Assembly: GCA_004143945.1 (NCBI GenBank)
Contig: SEHB01000002.1
Coordinates: 62,001-126,000 of the forward strand
Reading direction: 5' to 3'
DNA: 64,000 nucleotides
Source: Lysobacteraceae bacterium
GTDB lineage: Bacteria > Pseudomonadota > Gammaproteobacteria > Xanthomonadales > Rhodanobacteraceae
The notes under the pieces are model-generated. The model did not search any database, had not been told where the DNA came from, and saw only the letters and a program-made list of their open reading frames with translations. Each line of letters opens with the position of its first letter. Position 1 is the stretch's first letter. Shown piece by piece: positions 7,236 to 15,677 of the stretch. Made by a program: the position numbers and the translations under genes.

Positions 7236-7925
7236 ATGTCCCTGACTCCATTCCTCGCGACCGCGTTCGGCCTCGCCGCCCTGCTCGTGCTGTGCGCGCT
7301 GCTGACGATGCGCGGTGCGTCACGCTCCTGGCGAGCGCGTCACCGCGCGGGCGCGACGGGGCGGTTCATCGTCGGCCTGGTGCTGGTCGCCTGCGCGGGC
7401 TTCGCGGCGATCGTCGGCACCGCGCTGCTCGGCTACCGCCGGCTCGCGGCGGAGGCGCTGGTTGCGACGCTGGACACGCGCGCGCTCGATGCGCAGCGCT
7501 TCGTCGTCGGCGTCGCGTTGCCCGACGGCACGCGGCGCGAGGTCGAGATCCGGGGCGACGACTGGCAGCTCGATGCACGCGTGATCAAGTGGAAGACCAC
7601 CGCAGTCGTGCTCGGCGCGCCGCCGCTGTACCGGCTCGAGCGCATCGGCGGGCGCTGGCGCTCGATCGAGCAGGCGCAGTCGGGACCCTACACCGTGCAT
7701 GCGCTCTCGGATCCCGCGACCTCGATCGACCCGTGGCTGCTGCTGCGCGGATTGCCGGACCGCATCGACATGATCGACGCAGACTACGGCAGCGCCGCCT
7801 GGCTGCCGATGGTCGACGGCGGTCGCTACACGGTTACGCTCGCCGCGAGCGGCGGCCTCGTCGCGCGCCCGGCCGATGTGCCCACGGCCGAGGCGCTGCG
7901 CGCGGCGGGCTGGTTCGCGCCTTGA
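7236..7925 (+). CDS. Hypothetical membrane protein
   Basis: 229 residues. Two hydrophobic segments near the N-terminus (about 5-25 and 43-68) are followed by a soluble domain containing DGTRREVEIRGDDWQLDARVIKW and YRLERIGGRWRSIEQAQSGPY, probably exposed to the periplasm. I do not recognise a characterised family. Similar genes in Xanthomonadales have at times been labelled as efflux-pump-related, but nothing here supports transport. It is divergent from lptM and overlaps the next gene at TTGA, so the two are likely translated from one mRNA. Confidence 0.65.
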   Translation: MSLTPFLATAFGLAALLVLCALLTMRGASRSWRARHRAGATGRFIVGLVLVACAGFAAIVGTALLGYRRLAAEALVATLDTRALDAQRFVVGVALPDGTRREVEIRGDDWQLDARVIKWKTTAVVLGAPPLYRLERIGGRWRSIEQAQSGPYTVHALSDPATSIDPWLLLRGLPDRIDMIDADYGSAAWLPMVDGGRYTVTLAASGGLVARPADVPTAEALRAAGWFAP

Positions 7926-8413
7926 GCGCGCCCGAACCCGATCCCGCGCCGGCATTGCCACGTGCGCGCCTGCGCTGGGCGTGGTGGCTGCTCGCGTGGG
8001 TCGCGCTCGCGCTCGCTGCGATCGGCGTCGTGCTGCCGGGCCTGCCGGCGGTGCCGTTCGTGCTGCTGTCCGCATTCGCCGCGGCGCGTGGCTCGCACCG
8101 CCTGCATGCACGCCTGCTCGCCGACGCGCGCACGGGTCCGATGATCCGCGACTGGCAGGCGCATGGCGCGGTCAGCCGGCGTGCGAAATGGCTCGCGACG
8201 GTGATGATGGCAGCGAGCGGCGCGCCGCTGCTCGCGTTCGCGTCGCCCAGGTGGGCCGCGATCGGCATCGCATGGATGGCCGCCGTCGCGCTGTGGCTCT
8301 GGCTCCGACCCGAGCGCCCGACCGCACCAGAAGTTCCGGAACCCGATGCGGAAGCGGAAGCGGAAGCGCTTTCGACGCGGGGCACACGGAGAACAAGCCC
8401 CTCAGTCGATTAG
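7922..8413 (+). CDS. DUF454/YbaN family inner-membrane protein
   Basis: 163 residues when started at the TTG that overlaps the previous stop. The core LRWAWWLLAWVALALAAIGV, VLPGLPAVPFVLLSAFAAARGS and GPMIRDWQAHGAVSRRAKW is the DUF454 (YbaN) pattern: four short membrane segments with the conserved G-x-x-LP-x-LPT/A-x-PF motif. The function is unknown. No in-frame ATG precedes the first membrane segment, so the TTG start is an inference from coupling. The last 20 or so residues (EAEAEALSTRGTRRTSPSVD) are low complexity and lie in one arm of an inverted repeat at 8364-8463, so the C-terminus may have been extended by that element. Confidence 0.75.
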   Translation: MSAPEPDPAPALPRARLRWAWWLLAWVALALAAIGVVLPGLPAVPFVLLSAFAAARGSHRLHARLLADARTGPMIRDWQAHGAVSRRAKWLATVMMAASGAPLLAFASPRWAAIGIAWMAAVALWLWLRPERPTAPEVPEPDAEAEAEALSTRGTRRTSPSVD

Positions 8414-8463
8414 CTGTTGCCCTTCTCGGTGTGCTCGGTGTGCTCCGTGTCGAAAGCGCTTCG
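8364..8463. repeat. Imperfect inverted repeat spanning the YbaN 3' end
   Basis: The left arm GAAGCGCTTTCGACGCGG (8364 on) matches the reverse complement of the right arm, whose plus strand ends GTGTCGAAAGCGCTTCG. Between them is an iterated TCGGTGTGCTCGGTGTGCTC. Related CTTCGCGTGCTTCGCGTGCT sequence occurs at about 46730-46750. It probably belongs to a dispersed palindromic family and could also serve as a transcription end between the two convergent genes. Confidence 0.55.
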
Positions 8464-8502
8464 TCCTGACGTTTCGTGGCCCACTCCCTCGCCGTGCGCG
8501 CG

Positions 8503-9021
8503 TCACGCGAGAGGCTTCTCGTAGCGGATCGCGTCCTCGCCGTCTTCGTAGTAGGCAGGAATTTCGGCGATGCGTTGGAAGCCGCTGCGTTCATAGAGGC
8601 GTTGCGCCGCACGGTTGTCGCGGCGGACTTCGAGGCGCAGGCGGTCGCAGCGGCGACGGCGCGCGATGCGCTCGACCGCCTCGAGCAGGCGCGCGCCGAG
8701 TCCGTGGCCGCGTTCGCGTTCGGACACCGCGATCGAATAGAGGCGCGCGACGCCGCTGCCGCTGCGGAAGAACACGACCGCGGCGCCCGCGATCCGTGGC
8801 CCGTGCGCGCCGACCAGCACCCACGCGCTCGCGCTGTGCAGGTGATGGCGCCACTGGCGCAGGCTCAGGCGATCGCCCGCGAAGCTCGCGTTCTCGAGTT
8901 CGACCAGCGCCGCGAGATCCGCGGGCGCTGCGCGTCGCACGAGCAGGCTTTCGCTCGCGGCGGTCGCAAGGGTGGATTCGGGCGCGGGCACGGCCGCGCA
9001 GCGTAGGCCCTCGCGCCGCAT
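8503..9021 (-). CDS. GNAT family N-acetyltransferase
   Basis: 172 residues with the start taken at the ATG at 9021. The GNAT core is clear: LLVRRAAPADLAALVELENASF at the N-terminus, then IAGAAVVFFRSGSGVARLYSIAV, the acetyl-CoA pyrophosphate-binding loop ERERGHGLGARLLEAVE (Q/RxxGxG/A type), CDRLRLEVRRDNRAAQRLYERSGF, and EDAIRYEKPLA. The substrate is unknown; it resembles RimI-like protein N-acetyltransferases. It is divergently placed next to a RimK-family ligase. In other proteobacteria a GNAT protein, often fused to a C39-peptidase-like domain, neighbours the same RimK family, so a shared pathway is plausible. The C39 part is absent here. Confidence 0.85.
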   Translation of the reverse strand: MRREGLRCAAVPAPESTLATAASESLLVRRAAPADLAALVELENASFAGDRLSLRQWRHHLHSASAWVLVGAHGPRIAGAAVVFFRSGSGVARLYSIAVSERERGHGLGARLLEAVERIARRRRCDRLRLEVRRDNRAAQRLYERSGFQRIAEIPAYYEDGEDAIRYEKPLA

Positions 9022-9190
9022 GCGGCAACGGATTGCGCGCGCGCCGTTCACGCCGGCTTCATCCGCGCGCGACGCCCTGCCCGAACGCGCGCGAACGTGG
9101 CAGACTCCGCCGCCACGCCATGCGCCCGCACGCCTTCCATCCGACCGACCCACGCACGCGCGCACCGCGCTCCACCGACGGTGTCCGCAC

Positions 9191-10675
9191 ATGAGCCGCC
9201 TGCTGATCGTGGTCGAAAAGGCGTCGGACTGGGGTTCCTACTACCCGTCCGACAATGTCGTCACCGCGCAGGACTACCTCAAGGAACCGATCGGCAACGA
9301 GGATGAGCGCACGCAGGTCATCAACCTGTGCCGCAGCTACAAGTACCTCGGCACCGGCTACTACGTGTCGCTGCTCGCGGAGGCGCGCGGACACAAGGTG
9401 ATCCCGTCGGTGCGCGCGATCAACGACCTGCGCCGGCGTTCGCTGTACGGCCTCGACATCGAGGACCTCAACGCGCGCCTCGGCAATTTCCTGCCGGCCG
9501 GCGGGCGCGACACCACCGATCTCGGCATCCTCGTCTATTTCGGCGAGACCTCGTATCCGTCGCTCGAGGACCTCGCGCGCCAGGTGTTCGAGCTGTTCCC
9601 GTGTCCGATCCTGCGCATCGAGTTCGAGCGCGAGCGCGTCTGGCAGATTGCCGCGATCAAGCCGACCGGGTTGCACACGTTGTCCGACGAGCAGGAAGAC
9701 GCGTTCGCGCAGTCGCTCGACAAGTTCTCCAAGAAGCTCTGGCGCAAGCCGCGCGCGCGCCGCAAGTTCCGCTTCGACCTCGCGATGCTGGCCGACCCGG
9801 CCGACCCGATGCCGCCATCGAACAAGCGCGCGCTCAAGGCGTTCGTCGAGGCCGGAGCCGAACTCGGCATCGAGGTCGACCCGATCGCGAAGAACGACTA
9901 CAGCCGGCTCGCCGAGTACGACGGCCTGTTCATCCGCGAAACCACTGCGCTCGACAACCACACCTACCGCTTCGCGAACAAGGCCGAGAAGGAGGACATG
10001 GTCGTCATCGACGACCCGGGCTCGATCCTCAAATGCACCAACAAGATCTACCTGCACGACCTCATGAAGTCGCGCAAGCTGCCGACGCCGCGTACCGAGA
10101 TCCTCTACCGCGACGACGCGAAGAAGCTCGCGGGCCTGCCGGAACTGCTCGGCTTCCCGATCGTGCTGAAGATACCGGACGGTTCGTTCTCGCGCGGCAT
10201 CGTCAAGGTCGAAGACGCGGCACAGCTGCGCAAGGCGGCCGATGACCTGTTCCAGCACACCGCGCTCGTGCTCGCGCAGGAGTTCATGTTCACCGACTTC
10301 GACTGGCGCATCGGCATCCTCAACCGCGAGCCGCTGTACGCGTGCAAGTACTACATGTCGCGCGGGCACTGGCAGATCTACAACCACGGCGCCAAGGGCA
10401 CCGCGAAATCCGGTGGTTTCGAAACGCTGCCCGTGCGTTCCGTGCCCGCCGAGGTGCTCAAACTCGCGCTGAGGGCGACCGCGCCGATCGGCGACGGCCT
10501 GTATGGCGTCGACCTCAAGCAGGCGGGCGAGCTCACCGTGATCATCGAGGTCAACGACAACCCCTCGATCGATGCCGGCGTCGAAGATGCCTACCTCGGC
10601 GACGACCTGTATCGGCGCATCATGGACGAGTTCCTGCGCCGCATGGAGCGCAAGAGGCTCGGACTTCGCGCTTGA
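9191..10675 (+). CDS. RimK family ATP-grasp ligase with RLAN domain
   Basis: 494 residues. An N-terminal RimK-like ATP-grasp-associated (RLAN) domain covers roughly 1-200 (MSRLLIVVEKASDWGSYYPS, YLGTGYYVSLLAEARGHKVIPS). It is followed by an ATP-grasp fold with IDDPGSILKCTNKIYLHDLM, FPIVLKIPDGSFSRGIVKVE and a C-terminal magnesium-binding VIIEVNDNPSIDAGVED. This is the long RimK family, distinct from ribosomal S6 glutamate ligase. It most likely joins an amino acid to a carboxylate on a peptide or protein, but the substrate is unknown. It is divergent from the GNAT gene, and the 169-bp gap probably holds both promoters. Confidence 0.9.
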   Translation: MSRLLIVVEKASDWGSYYPSDNVVTAQDYLKEPIGNEDERTQVINLCRSYKYLGTGYYVSLLAEARGHKVIPSVRAINDLRRRSLYGLDIEDLNARLGNFLPAGGRDTTDLGILVYFGETSYPSLEDLARQVFELFPCPILRIEFERERVWQIAAIKPTGLHTLSDEQEDAFAQSLDKFSKKLWRKPRARRKFRFDLAMLADPADPMPPSNKRALKAFVEAGAELGIEVDPIAKNDYSRLAEYDGLFIRETTALDNHTYRFANKAEKEDMVVIDDPGSILKCTNKIYLHDLMKSRKLPTPRTEILYRDDAKKLAGLPELLGFPIVLKIPDGSFSRGIVKVEDAAQLRKAADDLFQHTALVLAQEFMFTDFDWRIGILNREPLYACKYYMSRGHWQIYNHGAKGTAKSGGFETLPVRSVPAEVLKLALRATAPIGDGLYGVDLKQAGELTVIIEVNDNPSIDAGVEDAYLGDDLYRRIMDEFLRRMERKRLGLRA

Positions 10676-10707
10676 ACGCGCGCAACGAAACCGACGCCGC
10701 GTTCGTC

Positions 10708-10713
10708 TAGACT
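10708..10713 (+). promoter_or_regulatory. Candidate -10 box (TAGACT)
   Basis: CTAGACTGC lies 31 nt before the ATG at 10745. The same CTAGACTGC occurs upstream of 34005, and TTAGACTGG upstream of 49907, at nearly the same distance. Confidence 0.45.
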
Positions 10714-10744
10714 GCGCGCCCCTGCAGTTTCGCCGAAGCGACGC

Positions 10745-12982
10745 ATGACCCGCACGACGCTCGTTCCGGTCGCGATCCTCCTGTCGTGCGCCGCAGCCTT
10801 CATCGGCGTGCCCGCGTGGCAGTTGCTCGCCCACGGACCGTTTTCGTGGCACGTGCAGCAACCCGCCGCGTGGCAGGGCGCGCTCGAGGGTGCGGTGGTC
10901 GCCGCGATCGCGGCGACCGCGTTCGTGTTCGCACAGCGCAACCGCTGGCTGCTCGTGCTGCCGGCGCTCGCATTCGCGCTGTATCTGCGCCGGCACGCGG
11001 TCGACATCCCGCTGCTGCTGGATCTGTTCTACATCGAGGTCATCATTGGCCTCGGCGCGTTCATCCGGCGCCGCTTCAGGCTGACGCCACCGACGGATGC
11101 CGCGGGCTACCTGCAGGCGTTCACGCTTGGATTCCTCGCATGGAGCCTGCTCGCGTGGAGCGCGTCGGCCTGCGGTGCAGGCTCGATCGGTGCGCTGCGC
11201 GCCCTGACGCTGCTGCTCGCGCTGCCGGCGGCGTCCGGCGGCCACGCGCCGTTCGTCCTGCATGCATGGCGGAGCCTGCGCGCTGCCGCACCCCTGGATC
11301 GCGGCTGGTACGCGCTGTTCGCGACCTGGTTCGCGATGCTGTACGCACGCAGCAAGGTCGCGTTCGGCCACGACTCGCTCTGGTACGGACTGCGCGCGGA
11401 AAGCGTGCTGGTCCCGGGCTACTCGATCTTCGAGCCGCTCGGGCTGGTGTCGCCGGTGCACTATTTCCCCAAGCTCCACGAACTCTTCACGCTGCCGATG
11501 GCCGGCATCGGCGATGCGAGCGTGGTCTCCGGCCTCACGATCTGGCTCTACGTGCTCGTCCTGCTCGCCTGCGGCGTGCTCGCCACGCGCCTCGGCCTGC
11601 CCGCGCGCGCGCGGCTGCCGACGTTGCTGCTGGTCGCGACGCTGCCCGCGCTCGCGAATGCGACGACGCCGAAGCCCGACGTCGCAGCACTGCTGTTCGT
11701 GCTGCTCGCGACGCTCGCCGCGGGCGCGTTCGCACGCACGTTCGCGCTGCGCGACGCCGCCTGGCTCGTCGCCTGCGGCGCGCTCGCCTGCCTCGCCAAG
11801 CTCACCGCGATCCCGTATGTCGGCGTGCTCGTGCTCGCGACGATCGTCGCGGCCTGGCGCCTGCGCGGCACCGCGCCGGCCGCCGCGATCGACCTGCGCG
11901 AAACGCGCCTCGCGATAGCAGCCTGCGCGGCGGCGCTCGGGGTCGCCGCGCTGGTCACCGCGCGCACCGGGTGGCTCACGGGCATGCCGACGATCGGTCC
12001 GGACGCGTTGTTCAGGCTCTGGACCCGACTCGGGTTCGAACTGGCCGAACCCGCGGGCACGCTCGAATGGACGTATCCGCAGGTCTGGAGCGACATCCCC
12101 GCACTGCTGGCCGACTGGTGGTTCCGCCCGCAACGGATGCCGCACATCGTGGTCGGTTGGACCGGCAACGTGTGGCTGTGGGCGGCGCTCGGCGCACTCG
12201 CGTTGCGGCTGACCGCGCGCCGCGACGCGGTGCGGCCGCCGCGTGGCGATGGGCCGACGACGTGGCTGCTGCTGGCGCTCGCCGGGACCGGCGCGGTGCT
12301 CGCGATCGGTGTGCGCTACCACGCGCGCGGCAGCGACGGGAACTATTTCCTGTATGCGTTGCTGCCCGCGATGCTGCTTTCGCTCGCCGCGTTGTTCCGC
12401 GCCGGCGCATCGCGACCGCGCGTGCTGATCGTGGCGCTCGCGTGCCTGCCCGCGTTCGCTGCATTTCAGGCCGGTTACGCGTTCGTCAGCGGCGGCTGGA
12501 CGGCGGGCACGCGCGCATTCGACTTCGATCTCGGGCGCAACTGGAAAGGCCTGCGCAAGCAACGCCCCGGCGTGCTCGCCGCGGCCGGCCTCGGCGTGAT
12601 CGGCGCGCGGCTGCAGGCGGAACCCGATTCCGCGCGCAGTGTCGGATACGCGCGCGAGCCTGCGAGCTTCTGGCTCCCCGGGCGATTCGAGCACCTCGTG
12701 ACGGTCGGGTTCTCGCGTCCCGAATACCTCGCCGATCGCGACGCGTTCACCGGTTTCCTGCGCGCGCAGTCGATCCGCTTCCTGATCCTGCCGCTGCCGG
12801 GCGCACGCGCGTCCGATGAGGAGGTCGCGCCCGCGGCGCGCGCGGCATGGGACCTGCTCGCGGCGCAACCCGGGGTCGAACGCATCGCGGACCGCGACTA
12901 CGCGATGCTCGACCTGCGCGACTGGCTCGCGGCCGAGCCGCCAAGCGATCGCGCCGATATGCGCCGCGCGCCACTGCGCTGA
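10745..12982 (+). CDS. Large polytopic membrane protein, possible GT-C-type glycosyltransferase
   Basis: 745 residues with about a dozen hydrophobic segments spread over residues 5-590 and a soluble C-terminal part of about 140 residues. An acidic loop after the fifth or sixth segment contains FGHDSLWYGLRAESVLVPGYS and then SPVHYFPKLHELFTLP, which resembles the first periplasmic loop of GT-C glycosyltransferases. A conserved family could not be named with certainty. GT-C enzymes use lipid-phosphate sugars, and the nearby DprE1/DprE2-like pair could make such a donor, so a link is possible but unproven. A TAGACT element lies just upstream. Confidence 0.65.
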   Translation: MTRTTLVPVAILLSCAAAFIGVPAWQLLAHGPFSWHVQQPAAWQGALEGAVVAAIAATAFVFAQRNRWLLVLPALAFALYLRRHAVDIPLLLDLFYIEVIIGLGAFIRRRFRLTPPTDAAGYLQAFTLGFLAWSLLAWSASACGAGSIGALRALTLLLALPAASGGHAPFVLHAWRSLRAAAPLDRGWYALFATWFAMLYARSKVAFGHDSLWYGLRAESVLVPGYSIFEPLGLVSPVHYFPKLHELFTLPMAGIGDASVVSGLTIWLYVLVLLACGVLATRLGLPARARLPTLLLVATLPALANATTPKPDVAALLFVLLATLAAGAFARTFALRDAAWLVACGALACLAKLTAIPYVGVLVLATIVAAWRLRGTAPAAAIDLRETRLAIAACAAALGVAALVTARTGWLTGMPTIGPDALFRLWTRLGFELAEPAGTLEWTYPQVWSDIPALLADWWFRPQRMPHIVVGWTGNVWLWAALGALALRLTARRDAVRPPRGDGPTTWLLLALAGTGAVLAIGVRYHARGSDGNYFLYALLPAMLLSLAALFRAGASRPRVLIVALACLPAFAAFQAGYAFVSGGWTAGTRAFDFDLGRNWKGLRKQRPGVLAAAGLGVIGARLQAEPDSARSVGYAREPASFWLPGRFEHLVTVGFSRPEYLADRDAFTGFLRAQSIRFLILPLPGARASDEEVAPAARAAWDLLAAQPGVERIADRDYAMLDLRDWLAAEPPSDRADMRRAPLR

Positions 12983-13293
12983 ATCCGCGCCTGCGCATGC
13001 AGGCGCGTCGCGACCCGCACTGAGGCGCCAGCCACCTGCCGCCGCAGCAACCACGCAAGGTTCAGCAGGGGGGCGCCGACGAGCCAGAAGGGCAGCGTCG
13101 CCCCGAGTTCGAGGCCCGCGGGTGAAGCCGGGAGCATGGCGAGGGCGAGGCTGCCACAGCCGAGCCAGCCCAACAGGCCGACCAACGCGAACGGGGCGGC
13201 GGGCGCCGTAGCGGGGCGTGGCGCGGACGCGAGCGGTGCGCGCACGGGCGCGCGGGGCGAGGACGGCGGAACGACGAGGTCGGCGACGAACAT
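12898..13293 (-). CDS. Small hypothetical membrane protein
   Basis: 131 residues beginning MFVADLVVPPSSPRAPVRAP, a proline/alanine-rich N-terminus, followed by two hydrophobic segments (FALVGLLGWLGCGSLALAML and LGATLPFWLVGAPLLNLAWLL) and a basic, serine-rich tail. The last 85 bp overlap the 3' end of the convergent gene at 10745-12982. No family is recognised. The two clear membrane segments support coding, but the overlap and biased tail leave doubt about the exact end. Confidence 0.5.
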   Translation of the reverse strand: MFVADLVVPPSSPRAPVRAPLASAPRPATAPAAPFALVGLLGWLGCGSLALAMLPASPAGLELGATLPFWLVGAPLLNLAWLLRRQVAGASVRVATRLHAQARIQRSGARRISARSLGGSAASQSRRSSIA

Positions 13294-13571
13294 GGTGGAC
13301 TCCGGGAGTGACTCGCTTGCGGCGTACGGGGCCGCGTCGCGGGCCACGATCCGGTGCACGCATCTCAGCGGCTGCGACCGCGCGCAGCGCGCGGCCGTGT
13401 CCGGCCTCGCATGCCATAATCGGCGCGATTCGATGGAGCACGCGTGGCACACCAGAGCCTCCTGCACGCCGGCCCGCGCGCGACGACCACGCACGCACGC
13501 GCGGGCCTGCCCGGACCGCAGCGCACCACCCGCGCCATGCGACGGGCCGCCGCCAGCGCGGCCAGTCCGCG

Positions 13572-14936
13572 ATGACGCGCGCGAGCGACGCGCGCGGGCA
13601 CGCGGTCGCGCGCGTCGAACTCGAAAGCTTCGATCGCCAGGTTCGCGCCGCGTGCGAAGTCCAGCATCCCGACCGCTATCGCCTGCTCGATGCGTTGCGC
13701 GCGGACGAACCGCGCATCGCGCGGGGTGGCGGCGTGTCGTATGTCGCAGCGAGTTTCGGTGACGGGGCGACCACCCAGCACCTCGCGGCCTTCGATCGCC
13801 TGCTCGGCTTCGATGCGGAGCACGGCCGGCTCGTGGTCGAAGCCGGCGCACGCGTTGGCGACGTGCAGCGCTTCGCGCTCGCACACGGCTGGTACCTGCC
13901 GGTCACGCCGGGCCATCCGCGCGCGAGCATCGGCGGCTGCATCGCCGCGGACGTGCATGGCAAGAATCCCGCGCGTGACGGCACCTTCCGCGCATGGGTG
14001 GAATCGATCGCGCTGCATCGGCCCGGTCGCGGCATCCTGGTCGCCGATCGCACGCGCGAAGCGCGCCTGTTCGAGGCGAGCTTCGCGGGCTTCGGCCTCA
14101 CCGGCACGATCGTGCACGCGACGCTGCGGCTCGCGCGGCCTCCCGCCGCGCTGGTGCTCCGTCGCGTGCCGGTGGCCAGCCTCTCCGACGCCGCGCGCGT
14201 GTTGCGCGAAGCCGGCAACGCGCCGGTGCTGTACGGATGGCACGACGCTCGCGCCACGCAGTTCGGCCGCGGCGTGATCCGCATCGGCCTCGCGAGCGAT
14301 GGCGCGGATGTCGACAGCGAGGACGTCGACGCCGGACGTGCGCGATCGCGCGTGCGCGACCTGCCCGAACGCATCGCGCCGCTGCCGTTCGCGCTCTGGA
14401 ACCGCGCCGGCATCGCGCTCGCGAACGGTTGGTTGCGACGGCGCTGGTGCCGCGCCGGACAGGCGCCGCTCGCGCTGGTCGACGCACTGTTCCCTCTCAA
14501 CGATGCGCGCACGTATTTCGCGGGCTACGGGCGCGCAGGCATGGTCGAGGCGCAGTGGCTGCTGCCGCATGCGCGGTTCGAGCCGTTCGCGGCGGCGCTC
14601 GCCGACGCCGTCGCGCGCGCGCAACCGCGGATCGCGCTGGTCGCGAGCAAGCTGTTCGCGGGCGAGGCGAGCGACCTTCGCTTCGACGGCAGCGGCATCG
14701 CGCTCGCGCTGCACCTGCCGGCGCCGACCGAATCGCGCCAGCGCGCGTTCCTCGAGACACTCGCGACGATCGCGACCGCGCACGGCGGACGGCCGAACCT
14801 GATCAAGGATTCGAGCCTCGATGCCGATGCAACGCGCGCCGCGATCGCGGGCTTCGAGGAGGCGCGCGCTCGCCTGCGCGCGCATGACCGCGCAGGCGTG
14901 TACCGCTCCGAGCTTTCGCGCAGGTTGCGCCTGTGA
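13572..14936 (+). CDS. DprE1-like FAD-dependent oxidase
   Basis: 454 residues. This resembles decaprenylphosphoryl-beta-D-ribose 2'-oxidase (DprE1): a glycine-rich FAD loop ARGGGVSYVAASFGD at about 52-66, VVEAGARVGDVQRFALAHGWYLPVTPGHP, and the diagnostic GGCIAADVHGKNPARDGTF. A C-terminal IKDSS matches the Lys-containing KDS motif of DprE1. The residue equivalent to the benzothiazinone-reactive Cys of mycobacterial DprE1 appears to be replaced, since no Cys occurs in the C-terminal third. The gene overlaps the DprE2-like reductase by 4 bp (GTGA), the same pairing as in Actinobacteria. The expected role is the oxidation half of a 2'-epimerisation of a polyprenyl-phosphate pentose; the actual substrate is unverified. 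Confidence 0.8.
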   Translation: MTRASDARGHAVARVELESFDRQVRAACEVQHPDRYRLLDALRADEPRIARGGGVSYVAASFGDGATTQHLAAFDRLLGFDAEHGRLVVEAGARVGDVQRFALAHGWYLPVTPGHPRASIGGCIAADVHGKNPARDGTFRAWVESIALHRPGRGILVADRTREARLFEASFAGFGLTGTIVHATLRLARPPAALVLRRVPVASLSDAARVLREAGNAPVLYGWHDARATQFGRGVIRIGLASDGADVDSEDVDAGRARSRVRDLPERIAPLPFALWNRAGIALANGWLRRRWCRAGQAPLALVDALFPLNDARTYFAGYGRAGMVEAQWLLPHARFEPFAAALADAVARAQPRIALVASKLFAGEASDLRFDGSGIALALHLPAPTESRQRAFLETLATIATAHGGRPNLIKDSSLDADATRAAIAGFEEARARLRAHDRAGVYRSELSRRLRL

Positions 14937-15667
14937 CCGCGCTCGTCGTCGGCGCATCCAGCGGCCTCGGGCGCGCGCTCGCGACCGAGCTCGCGCGCAA
15001 CGGCCACGACCTGCTGCTGGTCGCCTCGGACCCTCGCGACGTCGAAGCGGTCGCGGCCGACCTGCGCCTGCGCCACGGCATCGATGCGCGCGCGCTCGCA
15101 CTCGATCTTGCGCGCGAACCCGACCCGGTCGCGCGCATCGCGACCCTGCTCGACGCGATGCCGCGGCCGCTCGACGCGCTTCTGCTGCCGATCGGTTGGT
15201 CGAGCGCGGCCGACGACGGCACGCTCGACGCCGCGCGCATCGGCGAACTGGTCGCGATCAACCTGCACGCGCCGCTCGCGATCGTGCACGGTTTGCTGCC
15301 GCGGATGCGCGAGGCGCGCGGCGTGGTCGTGCTGTTCGGCAGCATCGCGGCCGCGCGCGGGCGCAGCCGCAACATCGTCTATGCGGCCTGCAAGCGCGCG
15401 CTCGAATCGCTGCAGGAAAGCCTGCGCCACGCGCACGCGTCGGGCCAGCTGCGCGTGCACCTGTACCGACTCGGGTTCCTCGCGACGAACCTGACCTGGG
15501 GCCTGCGCCTCCCCGCCGCGGCGGTCGAACCCCACGAGGTCGCACGCATCGTCATCGCGCGGCTCGGACGGGGCTCGGCGAGCTGGTACCTGCCGCGGCG
15601 GTTCGCGCTGCTCGCGGCGGTCGTGCGCGCGCTGCCGTGGCCGATCTATCGGCGCATGAAGTCCTGA
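14933..15667 (+). CDS. DprE2-like short-chain dehydrogenase/reductase
   Basis: 244 residues from a GTG start that overlaps the upstream stop. It is a classical SDR: the NAD(P)-binding loop GASSGLGRALATELAR at residues 7-22, an LLPIGW segment where NNAG normally lies, active-site Ser in LFGSIAAARG and the Y-x-x-x-K pair in IVYAACKRALESL. The C-terminus SWYLPRRFALLAAVVRALPWPIYRRMKS is hydrophobic and basic, typical of membrane-associated DprE2-type reductases acting on polyprenyl-linked sugars. Tight coupling to the DprE1-like oxidase strongly suggests that it reduces the keto intermediate. Confidence 0.8.
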   Translation: MTALVVGASSGLGRALATELARNGHDLLLVASDPRDVEAVAADLRLRHGIDARALALDLAREPDPVARIATLLDAMPRPLDALLLPIGWSSAADDGTLDAARIGELVAINLHAPLAIVHGLLPRMREARGVVVLFGSIAAARGRSRNIVYAACKRALESLQESLRHAHASGQLRVHLYRLGFLATNLTWGLRLPAAAVEPHEVARIVIARLGRGSASWYLPRRFALLAAVVRALPWPIYRRMKS

Positions 15668-15677
15668 CGCACCGCGC

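Noticed and set aside
9059-13498. A 1479-codon open frame on the minus strand
   Set aside because: It is antisense to the RimK-family and membrane-protein genes, is Arg/Glu/Ala-rich with no domain, and is a typical GC-rich shadow frame.
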